A DNA stretch of 64,000 nt from contig JAKSLE010000002.1 of assembly GCA_024401365.1 (NCBI GenBank), positions 124,001 through 188,000 on the forward strand, written 5' to 3'. The first letter of the stretch is position 1. Each line of letters begins with the position of its first letter. A model generated the notes under the pieces. That model saw only the letters and a program-made list of their open reading frames with translations, was not told where the DNA came from and made no database searches. Made by a program: the position numbers and the translations under genes. This DNA comes from Bacteroidales bacterium. GTDB lineage: Bacteria > Bacteroidota > Bacteroidia > Bacteroidales > Marinilabiliaceae. Below, in pieces: positions 25,703 through 35,039 of this stretch.

Positions 25703-28456
25703 CTAGAACCTACCGTTGTCTCGTGGACTGTTCGACTGGGTATACTTCAGGTCTCTGAGTATAGATGAGTTGACAGCTATATTGAATGAGTACGATTTGT
25801 ACTTACCCGTAGGAACAAGGTTGAAATTCATCGACCAGCAGTGCAAATCTCTGGTGATACCTATAGATGTCTGCGAAAGCTTCTTCTGGTCAAATGAATA
25901 ACCCGAAGTCACCGAAACCTTCCATTTTGGTGTGATGGATATGTTACCATTGACATTCACCGTCTGCGATATCTTGTGCGAATAACGACAGGTCTCAGGA
26001 TCAAACTTATCTGGACTTACACGCAATGAATAGTTGAACGAGAGCGACCATGGCATGTCAAAGGCAGCATACCCTTCATCTCCTTCGGATAGTCGGGTAT
26101 CATCGCCTTGCTTATTGCGCTCCATCTGCGCTCCTGCTTCCATCTCGTCAGCATCAGAGGCCTTCATTGCCCAGTCTTCATCTTCGTCATCTTCTACCGA
26201 CGAATTCTTGTCCTTCTTGTCTTTCTTCTTGAATGTGTCTGGCGAAATCTGATAGCCAAAACTTAATGACGCACTTTGCAGGTGGGCTAGTACGTGGTTT
26301 TGCCTCAATGCCGACTTGTCTATACGTATAGGCTGACCTTTTTTGTCGGCTACTCTGGCATATTGATCAAATGACGCCGAAAGGTTGACCGCTGTTCCAA
26401 ATACCTTGGTACGCGCACTGGCGCTGATGGTCGACCACTTCATGGAGTCTGCCAACATATTATAACTGGTCGATAAATTAAGGCTCTCCAACAATGGTAT
26501 CTTCTTGTATCCCGTAGTGTCTTGGTCCGACTTGATCTTCATCTCCAGTTGGTTAGCAAGACTTAAACTGAGCGACGCCGACTCGGATGAACCTGGAGTA
26601 CCGTGCTGATATCCCTCAAAATATGAGTATTTGTAGTCTTTTACAACTTTGTTCTGATTCTTGTCATAATAGTCAAACTTGTCATACGACCCAAATCTTG
26701 GCTTTGAGAAGTCTGGCGTATACGAGAACGAAACCGATGGTGTCATCACGTGTCGTATTGCATTTACCTTGTCTCCAAATATCGCCCTTATCGGCCTGTA
26801 AAATGCATACACTTTTGTCGATAATCCTGTCGAAAAACTGTAGTTGTACGACCTGAAGAAGCCTGATACAGGGTCTAGCTTGACTATCTTTTGCTGCTCT
26901 TCATCCCATTTCCTAGGGGTCTTGGTCGCATACCACCTTTCTGTATATGAGAAACTTGGCGCCATCGTGAAATAGCGACCCAACTTAATGTTCGTAGTGA
27001 CAGGTATAACATGCTGAGCTCCCGATTTCCACATGGTGGTGAAATCTTTAGGCGCAAATGTCAAATCCTTCTCCTTGCACGAGGTAGTATTCTTGAACGA
27101 GAAGGTATAGTTGATATTTATATCGGTAATAGGATTTCCCTTACCCAACATCTTCTTTGGCTTAAATGGATAGAATCGCCTCGTACTTGATAGATTGATG
27201 TCTGGCAATGTCAGCGAAATAGTGGTATCCTTACTGTTCTGTGAATGCCTCAACGTCATCTGAAGCCTGAACGGAAACCCTTGCCACTTACGCGAGTAGG
27301 ATACACTCGACGATTTTTGGTTGGTCGCCAATTGCTGAGGATTAACTAGATTGTTGACGTTGTTCTTATTGTACGACGACGTAGAGAAGTCTACAGATGC
27401 CGAAAATGTTACGTCTGGATTGGTCTTCTGATCTTGAGAGTGATTCCATCTCACCGAGAAGTCTCGCGTCTCATTGTAGTCCGGCAAATCTTTTTCCGAC
27501 CTCACGTTTACAATATAATCTCCTGAGAATGAACCGGAAAACTTATATCGCTTCTTGTAAGTAGACGATAAGTGCGCACCCCACGAACCCTTGGTATATA
27601 TATCCGCCAATAACCTTACATCAAAATACTCATTGGCAGCTAAATAATATCCTCCGTTTCGTAGGTAGAAACCACGGGTCGACTCATCTCCATACGTAGG
27701 TATAATGATACCGGATGAGTACGACTTTGTATTCGGTATAATGGCAAATGGAATGGCAACGGGCAATGGCACATCATGAAGTACCAAGTAGGCAGGTCCC
27801 GTAACCGTCCTCTTCCCAGGTACAACCTTGGCCTTGGTCAGATTGAGATAGAAGTGCGGATGATAGTGATTCTGACAGGTCGTATACTTCGCATCTCGCA
27901 TATAATACGTACTCTCATCTACTCGCTTGGCCCTCTGTCCTACCACAAATCCCTCTCCTTGCTCCGTCACAATATGCGTAATTATCGCCTTCTTTGTCTC
28001 AAAGTTGTACTTCATCATACGCATCTCATACTCGCCACTCTTGTCTTTGAATACCGGATTACCTTCTCCGGTAGCCACCCCTAACGAGTCTCGCTTACCA
28101 TACGCATAGGCTATCGTCGAATCCATGTCAAGCTCTATGGCATAGGCACTTAACGAAATCTCCCCATAGTTAATCTTGGCATCTCCAAAGAGATACATCT
28201 TCTTTGTCTCAAAATCAAACGAAAGGGAATCTTTACAGGAATATTTTACCTCAGCGTCCAAAAATGGAGCAGATCCTTGATGCGCAGGCTCATCTTCACT
28301 TGGCTTGGCAATAGTAAGAGTATCAGCCACCACTTCAGTCGTAGTAGCCTGCTGTGGCTGCGTAGCAACGGGAGTTTGTGCTGTCGCCTCCAATATGACA
28401 AGAAGACTCAATAGCAGCACTTGGGTGGCCCGCTTTATATATCGTATAAGTTTCAA
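25703..28456 (-). CDS. lptD: LPS-assembly protein LptD (Bacteroidetes type)
   Basis: Outer-membrane barrel that inserts lipopolysaccharide into the outer leaflet. 917 residues. Signal peptide ~1-27 (LLLSLLVILEATAQ). An OstA/LptA-like jelly roll covers about 65-230 (LSFDFETKKMYLFGDAKINYGEISLSAYAIELDMDS). The barrel begins near residue 240 (VAIPFAIIPNTKSYSSGIIIPTYGDESTRGFYLRNGGYY). A very acidic/Lys-rich loop (KKKDKKDKNSSVEDDEDEDW) sits near residue 750. The start is TTG: the codon just before it is an in-frame stop (TAG), and the only other upstream choice within the signal peptide, a GTG, would remove the basic n-region. Confidence 0.9.
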   Translation of the reverse strand: MKLIRYIKRATQVLLLSLLVILEATAQTPVATQPQQATTTEVVADTLTIAKPSEDEPAHQGSAPFLDAEVKYSCKDSLSFDFETKKMYLFGDAKINYGEISLSAYAIELDMDSTIAYAYGKRDSLGVATGEGNPVFKDKSGEYEMRMMKYNFETKKAIITHIVTEQGEGFVVGQRAKRVDESTYYMRDAKYTTCQNHYHPHFYLNLTKAKVVPGKRTVTGPAYLVLHDVPLPVAIPFAIIPNTKSYSSGIIIPTYGDESTRGFYLRNGGYYLAANEYFDVRLLADIYTKGSWGAHLSSTYKKRYKFSGSFSGDYIVNVRSEKDLPDYNETRDFSVRWNHSQDQKTNPDVTFSASVDFSTSSYNKNNVNNLVNPQQLATNQKSSSVSYSRKWQGFPFRLQMTLRHSQNSKDTTISLTLPDINLSSTRRFYPFKPKKMLGKGNPITDININYTFSFKNTTSCKEKDLTFAPKDFTTMWKSGAQHVIPVTTNIKLGRYFTMAPSFSYTERWYATKTPRKWDEEQQKIVKLDPVSGFFRSYNYSFSTGLSTKVYAFYRPIRAIFGDKVNAIRHVMTPSVSFSYTPDFSKPRFGSYDKFDYYDKNQNKVVKDYKYSYFEGYQHGTPGSSESASLSLSLANQLEMKIKSDQDTTGYKKIPLLESLNLSTSYNMLADSMKWSTISASARTKVFGTAVNLSASFDQYARVADKKGQPIRIDKSALRQNHVLAHLQSASLSFGYQISPDTFKKKDKKDKNSSVEDDEDEDWAMKASDADEMEAGAQMERNKQGDDTRLSEGDEGYAAFDMPWSLSFNYSLRVSPDKFDPETCRYSHKISQTVNVNGNISITPKWKVSVTSGYSFDQKKLSQTSIGITRDLHCWSMNFNLVPTGKYKSYSFNIAVNSSILRDLKYTQSNSPRDNGRF

Positions 28457-28475
28457 CTATTGCCTATTTGTTTCG

Positions 28476-28483
28476 CAAAGATA
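28476..28483 (-). promoter_or_regulatory. -7 element TATCTTTG for lptD
   Basis: Exact TAnnTTTG on minus, 19 bp before the TTG start, which supports that start codon. Confidence 0.6.
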
Positions 28484-28508
28484 GAAAAATAATTACAAAA
28501 CTCCCTAT

Positions 28509-29072
28509 TCAGAGCAGAATAGACAGTACTACTCCCAATAATCCTCCAAGAAATGTCAATGTTATGGCTCCTAGCTTGGTAAAACGTATCAGCAGATATA
28601 TAAAAACTGCGATGAACAAGGAGATATAGTTGACATTCCCTTCTGATAGCGACGACCACGAGAGACTGGAATCTATCATAATCGCCGTCTGTACCATAAA
28701 CGCAAATGCAGACGCCATAAGCCCCACCGTAGCTGGCTTTATGCCAAATAGTATCGCTTGAACTACTTTATTATGCTTAAACTTTTCTAAAAACATAAGC
28801 GCAAGCATAATAAGCGAAAATGATGGCAAAGAAACAGCAAAGGTCGCTACTATAGCCCCCAGCATCCCGTATGTCCTGTATCCTACATAGGTAGCAGCAT
28901 TTATGGCTATCGGTCCAGGTGTCACTTGCGATAGGGCAACTAAATTCGAAAAGTCATCGGCTGTCATCAACCCAAACGCTTGTACGTCTTGGTATATCAT
29001 CGGTAGAATGGCGTAACCTCCACCAAAACCTAATAGGCCAACTTTGAAGAATATCAGAAATAGCGTCAACAT
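28509..29072 (-). CDS. Chromate transporter-family subunit (second half)
   Basis: 187-residue half-size CHR protein with about five or six membrane helices. Family signatures: FFKVGLLGFGGGYAILPMI at the N terminus and LSQVTPGPIAINAATYVGYRTYG. Paired short-chain CHR proteins act as a heterodimer. Although named for chromate, many have no known substrate and may carry other oxyanions. Its ATG overlaps the stop of the upstream half by one base (TAATG), indicating translational coupling. Confidence 0.92.
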   Translation of the reverse strand: MLTLFLIFFKVGLLGFGGGYAILPMIYQDVQAFGLMTADDFSNLVALSQVTPGPIAINAATYVGYRTYGMLGAIVATFAVSLPSFSLIMLALMFLEKFKHNKVVQAILFGIKPATVGLMASAFAFMVQTAIMIDSSLSWSSLSEGNVNYISLFIAVFIYLLIRFTKLGAITLTFLGGLLGVVLSILL

Positions 29073-29617
29073 TATTGCTTTTTGGTTTTGGGTTTAACTA
29101 CAAATAATTTCATGACTATTCCTGCTACAGCACCAAACAATACCGCCCATGCCGCCGAAAAATTGAGCATCACTATCAGCAACGCCAATATGGCCAAACT
29201 CCAGGCAAATTGGGTCTTGACCGTCTTCTTCGCCAGACGTATTACCGTATCAAGTATCAATGCCGCCGAGGCCGCCTTAATACCCATAAAGGTGTACTGA
29301 ACATATATATTCTCCTGAAAACCTTGTAGGCATACCAATATCAACACTATCGATAGTAACGCCGGAAGAATGGTACCTACTGCCGCAGCTATGGCCCCTC
29401 GTAACCCGGCCAACTTATGCCCCGTCAATATGGAAATATTTACAGCTATAACTCCGGGAAACGACTGCGAGAGTGCTACCATCTCGTTCATCTCGTCTTC
29501 CTTTATCCACCTCTTCTTATTGATAAATTCATCTTGTATGAATGGCAACATGGCCAATCCTCCACCAAAAGTGAAGAACCCTATCTTGAAGAACGACCAA
29601 AATAGACTGAATAACAT
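29072..29617 (-). CDS. Chromate transporter-family subunit (first half)
   Basis: 181-residue partner of the downstream gene. Family signatures: LFWSFFKIGFFTFGGGLAMLPFI and ALSQSFPGVIAVNISILTGHKLAGLRGA. Several membrane helices, no signal peptide. The two halves share the FFK(I/V)G--(T/G)FGGG block, as expected from an ancient duplication. It has its own promoter and is the first of a two-gene operon. Confidence 0.92.
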   Translation of the reverse strand: MLFSLFWSFFKIGFFTFGGGLAMLPFIQDEFINKKRWIKEDEMNEMVALSQSFPGVIAVNISILTGHKLAGLRGAIAAAVGTILPALLSIVLILVCLQGFQENIYVQYTFMGIKAASAALILDTVIRLAKKTVKTQFAWSLAILALLIVMLNFSAAWAVLFGAVAGIVMKLFVVKPKTKKQ

Positions 29618-29641
29618 CGTATCTGTTGTATATTGTCACCC

Positions 29642-29649
29642 CAAAGTTA
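29642..29649 (-). promoter_or_regulatory. -7 element TAACTTTG for the chromate transporter operon
   Basis: Exact TAnnTTTG on minus, 24 bp before the start at 29617. Confidence 0.6.
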
Positions 29650-29744
29650 CAGATTTTGACAAACAAAAAAAATATTACCTCATCTCCAGCATCAATACTT
29701 TACTTCCTAAAATCAAAACAAAAACTTCCCTACCACTTTCTCTG

Positions 29745-29777
29745 ACTTCTATATACGCTCTATATAGACACTATATA
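29745..29777. repeat. 11-bp periodic array, class CTATATA (three units)
   Basis: Units 29745-29755, 29756-29766 (CGCTCTATATA) and 29767-29777 (GACACTATATA) each end in CTATATA. It lies about 100 bp upstream of the operon's -7 element. Confidence 0.72.
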
Positions 29778-29867
29778 ACCAAACACTACCCAGAGCCCTC
29801 CAAATTATCATAATATTTTTATCTGCCCAATTTTCACCGCAAAAGTCTACCTCTGCCCACCTCACAT

Positions 29868-29903
29868 AAAAAAAGTGCCCTGGCATAAATCCTGCCAAGG
29901 CAC
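29868..29903 (-). terminator. Terminator of the TPR-like gene
   Basis: 11-bp stem GTGCC-TGGCA / TGCCA-GGCAC with one mismatch, 7-nt loop, and a T7 tract on the minus strand. Confidence 0.87.
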
Positions 29904-29925
29904 CCTTAAATCTTTTTTCAAACAA

Positions 29926-30564
29926 TTACTTCAACTGATCCTTGATAGCATTGATGAATACTGATACATTCTTGTTTGTTGGGTCAATCTCACCTGCCTT
30001 CTCAAAGATTGGGAGAGCCTTCTTGAACTCTTCCTTAGCACGACCCTGAATCTCAGCATATTGCTCTGGCTTCGCAGAAGCTACCTCCTTGAGAATCTCT
30101 GAACCCTTGTCGTAGCTAACCTTTGCCTCGTTTACATATATCTTTGCAAGGTCCTTACGGATAAATGACGCTACCTTACCTTCTGTAAACTTCTCCATTG
30201 CCGAAGTAAGCTGCGCCTTTGTTCCTTCTACATCACCCTTCTTCTCAATCGCCTTTGCAATGTAATATGCACAGTAATCTGTCTTGTAATCGCCAGCCTC
30301 ACACTTCTTGAACAACTCTATAGCCTTGTCATTCTCGTTAAGCTTACGAGCGCAGTCTGCCGCATTGTACACAGTTGCCATCTCAACCTCCTCACCTGCT
30401 GCTTCCCATGCAGAAATAGCCTTCTCGAAATTCTCCAAAGCACCTTGAATGTTCTTTGCGCGAAGAGCCTCGTTACCTGCATTCTTGAAATCTGCAGCCG
30501 ACTCTTGTGCGAATGAGAGCATCGATATAGCTGCTACCGCCAATGTTAGAAATAATTTTTTCAT
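29926..30564 (-). CDS. Exported TPR-like repeat protein
   Basis: 212 residues with a signal peptide (1-19, MLSFAQ). The rest is alpha-helical repeats of TPR type: AADFKNAGNEALRAKNIQGALENFEKAISAWEAAG, VYNAADCARKLNENDKAIELFKKCEAG, AYYIAKAIEKKGDVEGTKAQLTSAM, and EFKKALPIFEKAGEIDPTNKNV. Probably a periplasmic scaffold for protein contacts. No enzyme motif. It lies 65 bp after the SPOR lipoprotein gene in the same orientation. Confidence 0.82.
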   Translation of the reverse strand: MKKLFLTLAVAAISMLSFAQESAADFKNAGNEALRAKNIQGALENFEKAISAWEAAGEEVEMATVYNAADCARKLNENDKAIELFKKCEAGDYKTDYCAYYIAKAIEKKGDVEGTKAQLTSAMEKFTEGKVASFIRKDLAKIYVNEAKVSYDKGSEILKEVASAKPEQYAEIQGRAKEEFKKALPIFEKAGEIDPTNKNVSVFINAIKDQLK

Positions 30565-30629
30565 GTTTATCTCGATTTTTGATTATACAAATTGATTAGT
30601 CTATATTCAAATACTATGCCAAATCATTA

Positions 30630-31346
30630 TTACTTCTTAATCTTCAATAACCACATACCTGTATACTCAGGATGCGCCTTGAGAATATCTACAACCTTAG
30701 CTCTCGCCGTATTCTCATCATCTACAGTATATATAGAGACTCTGTAAAGCCCATCTGCATTCTCCATCACACTGGGCAGATATCCTTGCTCAACAGCCTT
30801 GTCACAAAGTACATTCGCATTGTCCATCGATTTGAATGAACCTACTATAACATGGTATTGCCCCGATGTCGATGACTTGCTCGACAAAACTGTCGCAGCC
30901 TCTTCCCTGACAGCTACCGATGCCGCTACCTTCTGCTGAACATTCTCGGCTTCTTGCGCTACTTGCTCCTTTATCTTCGCAGCCTCTTCTTTGGCCTTGG
31001 CTTCAGCCGCCTCCTTCGCTTGAGCTACCTTCTCTGCTCTTATCTTCGCCTCTTCTTCTGCTTTCTCCCTCGCAGCCGCAGCTTTTTGCATTACTTCTGT
31101 CCCCGCCGCTATAGCTCTCGCCTCTGCTTCCGACACTGCTCTCTCTTGCGCAGCCTTAGCTTCTGCTTGCTTGGCTGTAATCGTCGTGGAAATCTTCTGA
31201 TCCGAACGTACCACAGGCGCATTGCTCTTGGCTGTCGTCTTGGTCACATCCCCTAGACTGGATGTCCCCTTGCCCGATGAGCACCCTGCCAATGTTACAA
31301 CTGCAAACAACAAGGCAGAACTGATATAAATAACCTTACAATTCAT
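30630..31346 (-). CDS. SPOR-domain lipoprotein with long coiled coil
   Basis: 238 residues. The lipobox LAGC (Cys22) marks a lipoprotein. Residues ~50-155 are an Ala/Glu/Lys-rich helix (AKAAQERAVSEAEARAIAAGTEV..., EEEAKIRAEKVAQAKEAAEAKAKEEA), a probable coiled-coil stalk. Residues ~160-238 are a SPOR domain (YHVIVGSFKSMDNANVLCDKAVEQGYLPSVMENADGLYRVSIYTV) that binds septal, denuded peptidoglycan. A role at the division site or in envelope spacing is inferred. It has its own promoter. Confidence 0.87.
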   Translation of the reverse strand: MNCKVIYISSALLFAVVTLAGCSSGKGTSSLGDVTKTTAKSNAPVVRSDQKISTTITAKQAEAKAAQERAVSEAEARAIAAGTEVMQKAAAAREKAEEEAKIRAEKVAQAKEAAEAKAKEEAAKIKEQVAQEAENVQQKVAASVAVREEAATVLSSKSSTSGQYHVIVGSFKSMDNANVLCDKAVEQGYLPSVMENADGLYRVSIYTVDDENTARAKVVDILKAHPEYTGMWLLKIKK

Positions 31347-31366
31347 AAGACATGTTTTTCGGTTTG

Positions 31367-31374
31367 CAAATATA
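31367..31374 (-). promoter_or_regulatory. -7 element TATATTTG for the SPOR lipoprotein gene
   Basis: Exact TAnnTTTG on minus, 20 bp before the start. Confidence 0.6.
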
Positions 31375-31410
31375 GAGATTATATCTTTAAATGCAAAAAA
31401 ATGTAAAAAT

Positions 31411-33606
31411 CTAATTCTTCTTCAACCAATTGAGCATCTTTCGATACACATAATACCTCGATCGAACAAGACTGTGATTTTGATTTGGGAACGTAAACAT
31501 CTCAAAATCCTTATCTGCATCTATAAGTTCTTCCACAAACTCCATCTGGTTCTGATAGTGTACATTGTCATCTGCCGAACCATGAATAATGAGCAACTTA
31601 CCGCTGAGATCTGCTGCATGGGTAATAGGTGAATAATCATCATATCCCGATGGATTCTCTTCTGGAGTACGCATAAATCTCTCTGTATAAATTGTATCAT
31701 AGAATCTCCATGACGTAACAGGCGCAACGGCTATTCCCGAATGGAAAAGGTCCGACCTACAGAGCGACAAACATGTCATGAATCCACCATAGCTCCATCC
31801 CCAAATAGTAATCTTTTTCGAATCTATATATGGCATAGACCCTAATTGCCTTGCAACAGCGGCCATATCATCTGTCTCGTACTTGCCTAGCTTCTGGTAT
31901 GTACATTTCTTGAAGTCAGCACCTCTCGCCCCAGTACCTCGTGGGTCAACACAGACTACAACATATCCTTGACCAGCCAATACTTGCTCCCAATCCAACG
32001 ACCAACTGTCTTTTACTTGCTGTGAGCCTGGGCCTGAGTATTGAGTAATAAGTACAGGATATTTCTTGTCTTGCTTGAATCCATTTGGCTTTATCATCCA
32101 GGCATACAAATCTGTCTTGCCATCATCTGCCTTGAATGTCATGAACTCTTTTGGCAATATCTTGATCGACTTCTTGAGACTGGCAACTTGCTCTGTCTTG
32201 TCATCAATATTTCTGACCACCTTTCCTTGCAGATCATATAGATCTACCACATCCGGCGTATTGGCTGTCGAATATTTTACTTTTATGTACTTATTGCCTC
32301 CTAACATCTTGGCACTATAGTAACCGTCCTTCGCACCAATAACTACATTGCGCTTCCCGTCAAGCGAGGTCACACATATACGTCGCTGCGTTGGCAATGG
32401 CTTGGCAACTGAATATACTACCGAGTTGCTTTGTGGCTCATACCCTAATACATCCATCACATCATAATCCCCAGATGTAATCTGCCTCATCAATACTCCT
32501 TGCATATTGTAATGGTACAACTGCATGTATCCCGACGCCTCCGACAAAACAAGGAAACCCTTGCCGTTTGGAAGGAACAGCAACTTCTGGTACACCAATT
32601 CGTCAATGTACGACTTGTCCTTGTCTGTATACACCACTTGCGCTACTGTCGATTGCGTGTCTACTATCAGAAGTTCCATCACGTTCTGCCTGCGATTGAG
32701 ACGAACTACGGCCAACTTATGTGGCTCCGATGTCCAGTATATTCGTGGAATGTAAAAATCTCCCTTGCTTGGTGCTACCTGCATGGCCTTTGTCTTGCGA
32801 GTAGCTATATCGTAAACGTGAACGGAGATGGTGGAGTTGACCTCTCCCGATTTAGGATACTTGTATGTGTACTCCCCTGGATAGGATGATGTATTTTTGT
32901 CTTTCGGAGAATACTCATACAATGGCATCGAATACTCCTTTACAGCAGATTCGTCATACTTAATATAGGCCAACTCACTATTGTCTGGAGAAAAAGCAAG
33001 CGAACGGTCAGTCGAGAACTCTTCCTCATATACCCAATCTGGCGCACCATTGATAATCTTATTGATTTCGCCGTCTGATGTAATGGCCGATGTACTGTTG
33101 TACCTGATCTTTTTAAGAAAAATATTGCCATCACGAACAAATGCAGCATATTGCCCATCAGCAGAAATCTCCACACACCTCTCCCTACCTTCTTGCGACA
33201 GCGGAGTCAGTGTCTTGTAATGTATATTGTATATGTAATAGTTCGATTCCGCAGAGTGCCTGTATATGGATTGACGATTGGTCTCTATCAGATATTGGTC
33301 AGGATGGCTCGTAGGAACAATGGAACTAACTTTATCTAATACGTCTGACGAATTTGGAATGTCAGCCAACTTAAAGAGCGTACGCTTAAGTTTTCCCGTG
33401 GCTATACTCATCACTCTGGCCTCTTGCCAGTCTGCCTCGAAATAGGCATCTGGCTCCATAGCCATATCATCAACCGGAGCCAAGTACGAATATCCCGCAT
33501 ACATCATGTGGTCTCCATACAGATTCTCCAATGTCATAGCTTTCTGTGCCAAGACAGATGCTCCAAACGATAATACTAAAGAAAGGGTTAATGTCAGTTT
33601 TCGCAT
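31411..33606 (-). CDS. Dipeptidyl peptidase IV-type serine peptidase (S9)
   Basis: 731 residues, exported (signal peptide MRKLTLTLSLVLSFGASVLAQ). A DPP-IV N-terminal beta-propeller (about 100-460) is followed by the S9 alpha/beta-hydrolase domain. The nucleophile Ser is in GWSYGGFMT, Asp in IHGSADDNVHY, and His in FPNQNHSLV. The Glu pair that anchors the substrate N terminus in DPP-IV is probably in VYEEEFSTDRS. It removes X-Pro or X-Ala dipeptides in the periplasm. I start at ATG 33606: the promoter ends at 33630, and the longer frame from 33681 would read through it and overlap aat. Confidence 0.92.
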   Translation of the reverse strand: MRKLTLTLSLVLSFGASVLAQKAMTLENLYGDHMMYAGYSYLAPVDDMAMEPDAYFEADWQEARVMSIATGKLKRTLFKLADIPNSSDVLDKVSSIVPTSHPDQYLIETNRQSIYRHSAESNYYIYNIHYKTLTPLSQEGRERCVEISADGQYAAFVRDGNIFLKKIRYNSTSAITSDGEINKIINGAPDWVYEEEFSTDRSLAFSPDNSELAYIKYDESAVKEYSMPLYEYSPKDKNTSSYPGEYTYKYPKSGEVNSTISVHVYDIATRKTKAMQVAPSKGDFYIPRIYWTSEPHKLAVVRLNRRQNVMELLIVDTQSTVAQVVYTDKDKSYIDELVYQKLLFLPNGKGFLVLSEASGYMQLYHYNMQGVLMRQITSGDYDVMDVLGYEPQSNSVVYSVAKPLPTQRRICVTSLDGKRNVVIGAKDGYYSAKMLGGNKYIKVKYSTANTPDVVDLYDLQGKVVRNIDDKTEQVASLKKSIKILPKEFMTFKADDGKTDLYAWMIKPNGFKQDKKYPVLITQYSGPGSQQVKDSWSLDWEQVLAGQGYVVVCVDPRGTGARGADFKKCTYQKLGKYETDDMAAVARQLGSMPYIDSKKITIWGWSYGGFMTCLSLCRSDLFHSGIAVAPVTSWRFYDTIYTERFMRTPEENPSGYDDYSPITHAADLSGKLLIIHGSADDNVHYQNQMEFVEELIDADKDFEMFTFPNQNHSLVRSRYYVYRKMLNWLKKN

Positions 33607-33629
33607 GCTACTATGTGTTATAACGGTTG

Positions 33630-33637
33630 CAAAAATA
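33630..33637 (-). promoter_or_regulatory. -7 element TATTTTTG for the DPP-IV gene
   Basis: Exact TAnnTTTG on minus, 23 bp before the chosen start. Confidence 0.6.
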
Positions 33638-33647
33638 AGAAAAATGT

Positions 33648-34340
33648 TTACTTGTACCAGAGTTCTTTTGGTACATCCCACATGATGTTTATATACTCTT
33701 CGTAAGGAATATATCTGCCTCCCATCGACTTCAAATGTGCCGTCTCTAGTTGACAGTCTATAAATTTTCCGCCAATCTCTTGCATACGCATAGCAAGATA
33801 AATGAGGGCCAATTTTGATCCACTAGGCACAAGGGAGAACATACTCTCTCCTATAAACACCCCCTGAATCCAAATACCATAAAGCCCTCCCACAAGCTTG
33901 TCTTCGTTGTCCCAAACCTCTACACTGTGGGCTTTACCCAATTCATGCATCTTGGTGTAGGCTTGAATTACCTTCTCCCCTAGCCAAGCTCCCTCTTCAT
34001 GTATCCTCAATTCCGAACAGTTGCGTATCACGTCCGAAAACGCAACATCTATCGACACCCTATACATATTCTTATTTATCAGATTGCGCATCGAGTGTGA
34101 TATGTGTATCTCGTCCGGAAAAATAACAAAACGCTGCATCGGACAATACCACGCATATTCAGGCGCCGTAATATCTGTCCACGGAAATATTCCATTCTGA
34201 GCCGCAACCCATAGTCTCTCAGGCGACAAATCTCCTCCAATGGCTATCAAACCACTAGGCTCCCTCTTATCTTCTGGTATAGATAGCGGATTAGGAAATA
34301 ACGTCGGATCGTCTTCTAATAATCTATAAATCATGGGCAT
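33648..34340 (-). CDS. aat: Leucyl/phenylalanyl-tRNA-protein transferase
   Basis: Adds Leu or Phe to proteins with N-terminal Lys or Arg, marking them for ClpS/ClpAP-type decay. 230 residues, full length. Diagnostic motifs: GLIAIGGDLSPERLWVAAQNGIFPW, YAWYCPMQRFVI, SVEVWDNEDKLVGGLYGIWIQGVFIGESMFS, and FIDCQLETAHLKSMGGRYIPYEEY. The start could be Met1 (34340) or Met3 (34334). Its promoter faces away from the ECF sigma gene. Confidence 0.95.
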   Translation of the reverse strand: MPMIYRLLEDDPTLFPNPLSIPEDKREPSGLIAIGGDLSPERLWVAAQNGIFPWTDITAPEYAWYCPMQRFVIFPDEIHISHSMRNLINKNMYRVSIDVAFSDVIRNCSELRIHEEGAWLGEKVIQAYTKMHELGKAHSVEVWDNEDKLVGGLYGIWIQGVFIGESMFSLVPSGSKLALIYLAMRMQEIGGKFIDCQLETAHLKSMGGRYIPYEEYINIMWDVPKELWYK

Positions 34341-34352
34341 TATTTGTGGTTA

Positions 34353-34360
34353 CAAAAGTA
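34353..34360 (-). promoter_or_regulatory. -7 element TACTTTTG for aat
   Basis: Exact TAnnTTTG on minus, 12 bp before the aat start; very short leader. Confidence 0.6.
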
Positions 34361-34384
34361 GCAAGAATAATCAAAAAATAACAT

Positions 34385-34392
34385 TACCTTTG
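34385..34392 (+). promoter_or_regulatory. -7 element TACCTTTG for the second ECF sigma gene
   Basis: Exact TAnnTTTG, 12 bp before the ATG at 34405; mirror image of the aat promoter. Confidence 0.6.
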
Positions 34393-34404
34393 TGCTGTAA
34401 GACA

Positions 34405-35031
34405 ATGGCAATGGCTAAAGAACGGGAAATACAGTTGATGACACTCATAGCTAACGGCGATGAGCGAGCTTTTCGTGAACTGTACGACCTCTACTATACA
34501 CCCCTGACCGTTTACGCCAATAGAATTGTAGGTGACTTGGACATAGCCCTGGATATAGTGCAGAACATATTCGTAGGCTTGTACTCCGAACGCGAACGAA
34601 TGTTGCAAATCAGCTCTATCCGTTCCTACCTCTACCAAAGCGTACACAACCATAGTCTGAACGAAATCAAGCACCAGAAGATTGTCCAGAAACATCAACA
34701 GGAGACTCTCAAAAATGCCTCGTCCCAAAAGGCAAATAATGTCAATATAACTGAAGATGTCCACGAGGGCACCAATACTCTTGATGACGCAACACCAGAG
34801 GAATTGATAGAATACGCCGAACTGCAAAGCAAAATCGAACAGGCTATATCTTCCCTGCCAAGCCAGTGCCAACTGGTGTTTCGCATGAGCCGAATGGAGG
34901 AGAAAACAAACGACGAGATAGCAGCCGAACTGAATTTGTCTAAACGCACAGTCGAAACACAGATTTCTAAGGCACTAAAACGCCTTCGCGATGTTTTGCT
35001 CTCTATCATCATTGCCATAGCAATGTTATAA
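34405..35031 (+). CDS. ECF-type RNA polymerase sigma factor
   Basis: 208-residue group 4 sigma factor. Region 2: DERAFRELYDLYYTPLTVYANRIVGDLDIALDIVQNIFVGLYSER. Region 4: ISSLPSQCQLVFRMSRMEEKTNDEIAAELNLSKRTVETQISKALKRLRD. The linker (about 105-150) is long and polar, and the C terminus is a hydrophobic tail (VLLSIIIAIAML). No anti-sigma or receptor gene follows; an LptF/G permease gene starts 8 bp after it. The start at 34405 (or the ATG at 34411) is chosen because the frame upstream runs through the promoter. Confidence 0.9.
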   Translation: MAMAKEREIQLMTLIANGDERAFRELYDLYYTPLTVYANRIVGDLDIALDIVQNIFVGLYSERERMLQISSIRSYLYQSVHNHSLNEIKHQKIVQKHQQETLKNASSQKANNVNITEDVHEGTNTLDDATPEELIEYAELQSKIEQAISSLPSQCQLVFRMSRMEEKTNDEIAAELNLSKRTVETQISKALKRLRDVLLSIIIAIAML

Positions 35032-35039
35032 CGTACAGA

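Larger units (their letters stand above)
29618..29925. other. Intergenic region before the chromate transporter operon
   Basis: 308 bp without a credible gene. It contains the operon promoter at its left end, an 11-bp-periodic array at 29745-29777, and the terminator of the next minus-strand gene at its right end, listed separately. Confidence 0.7.
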
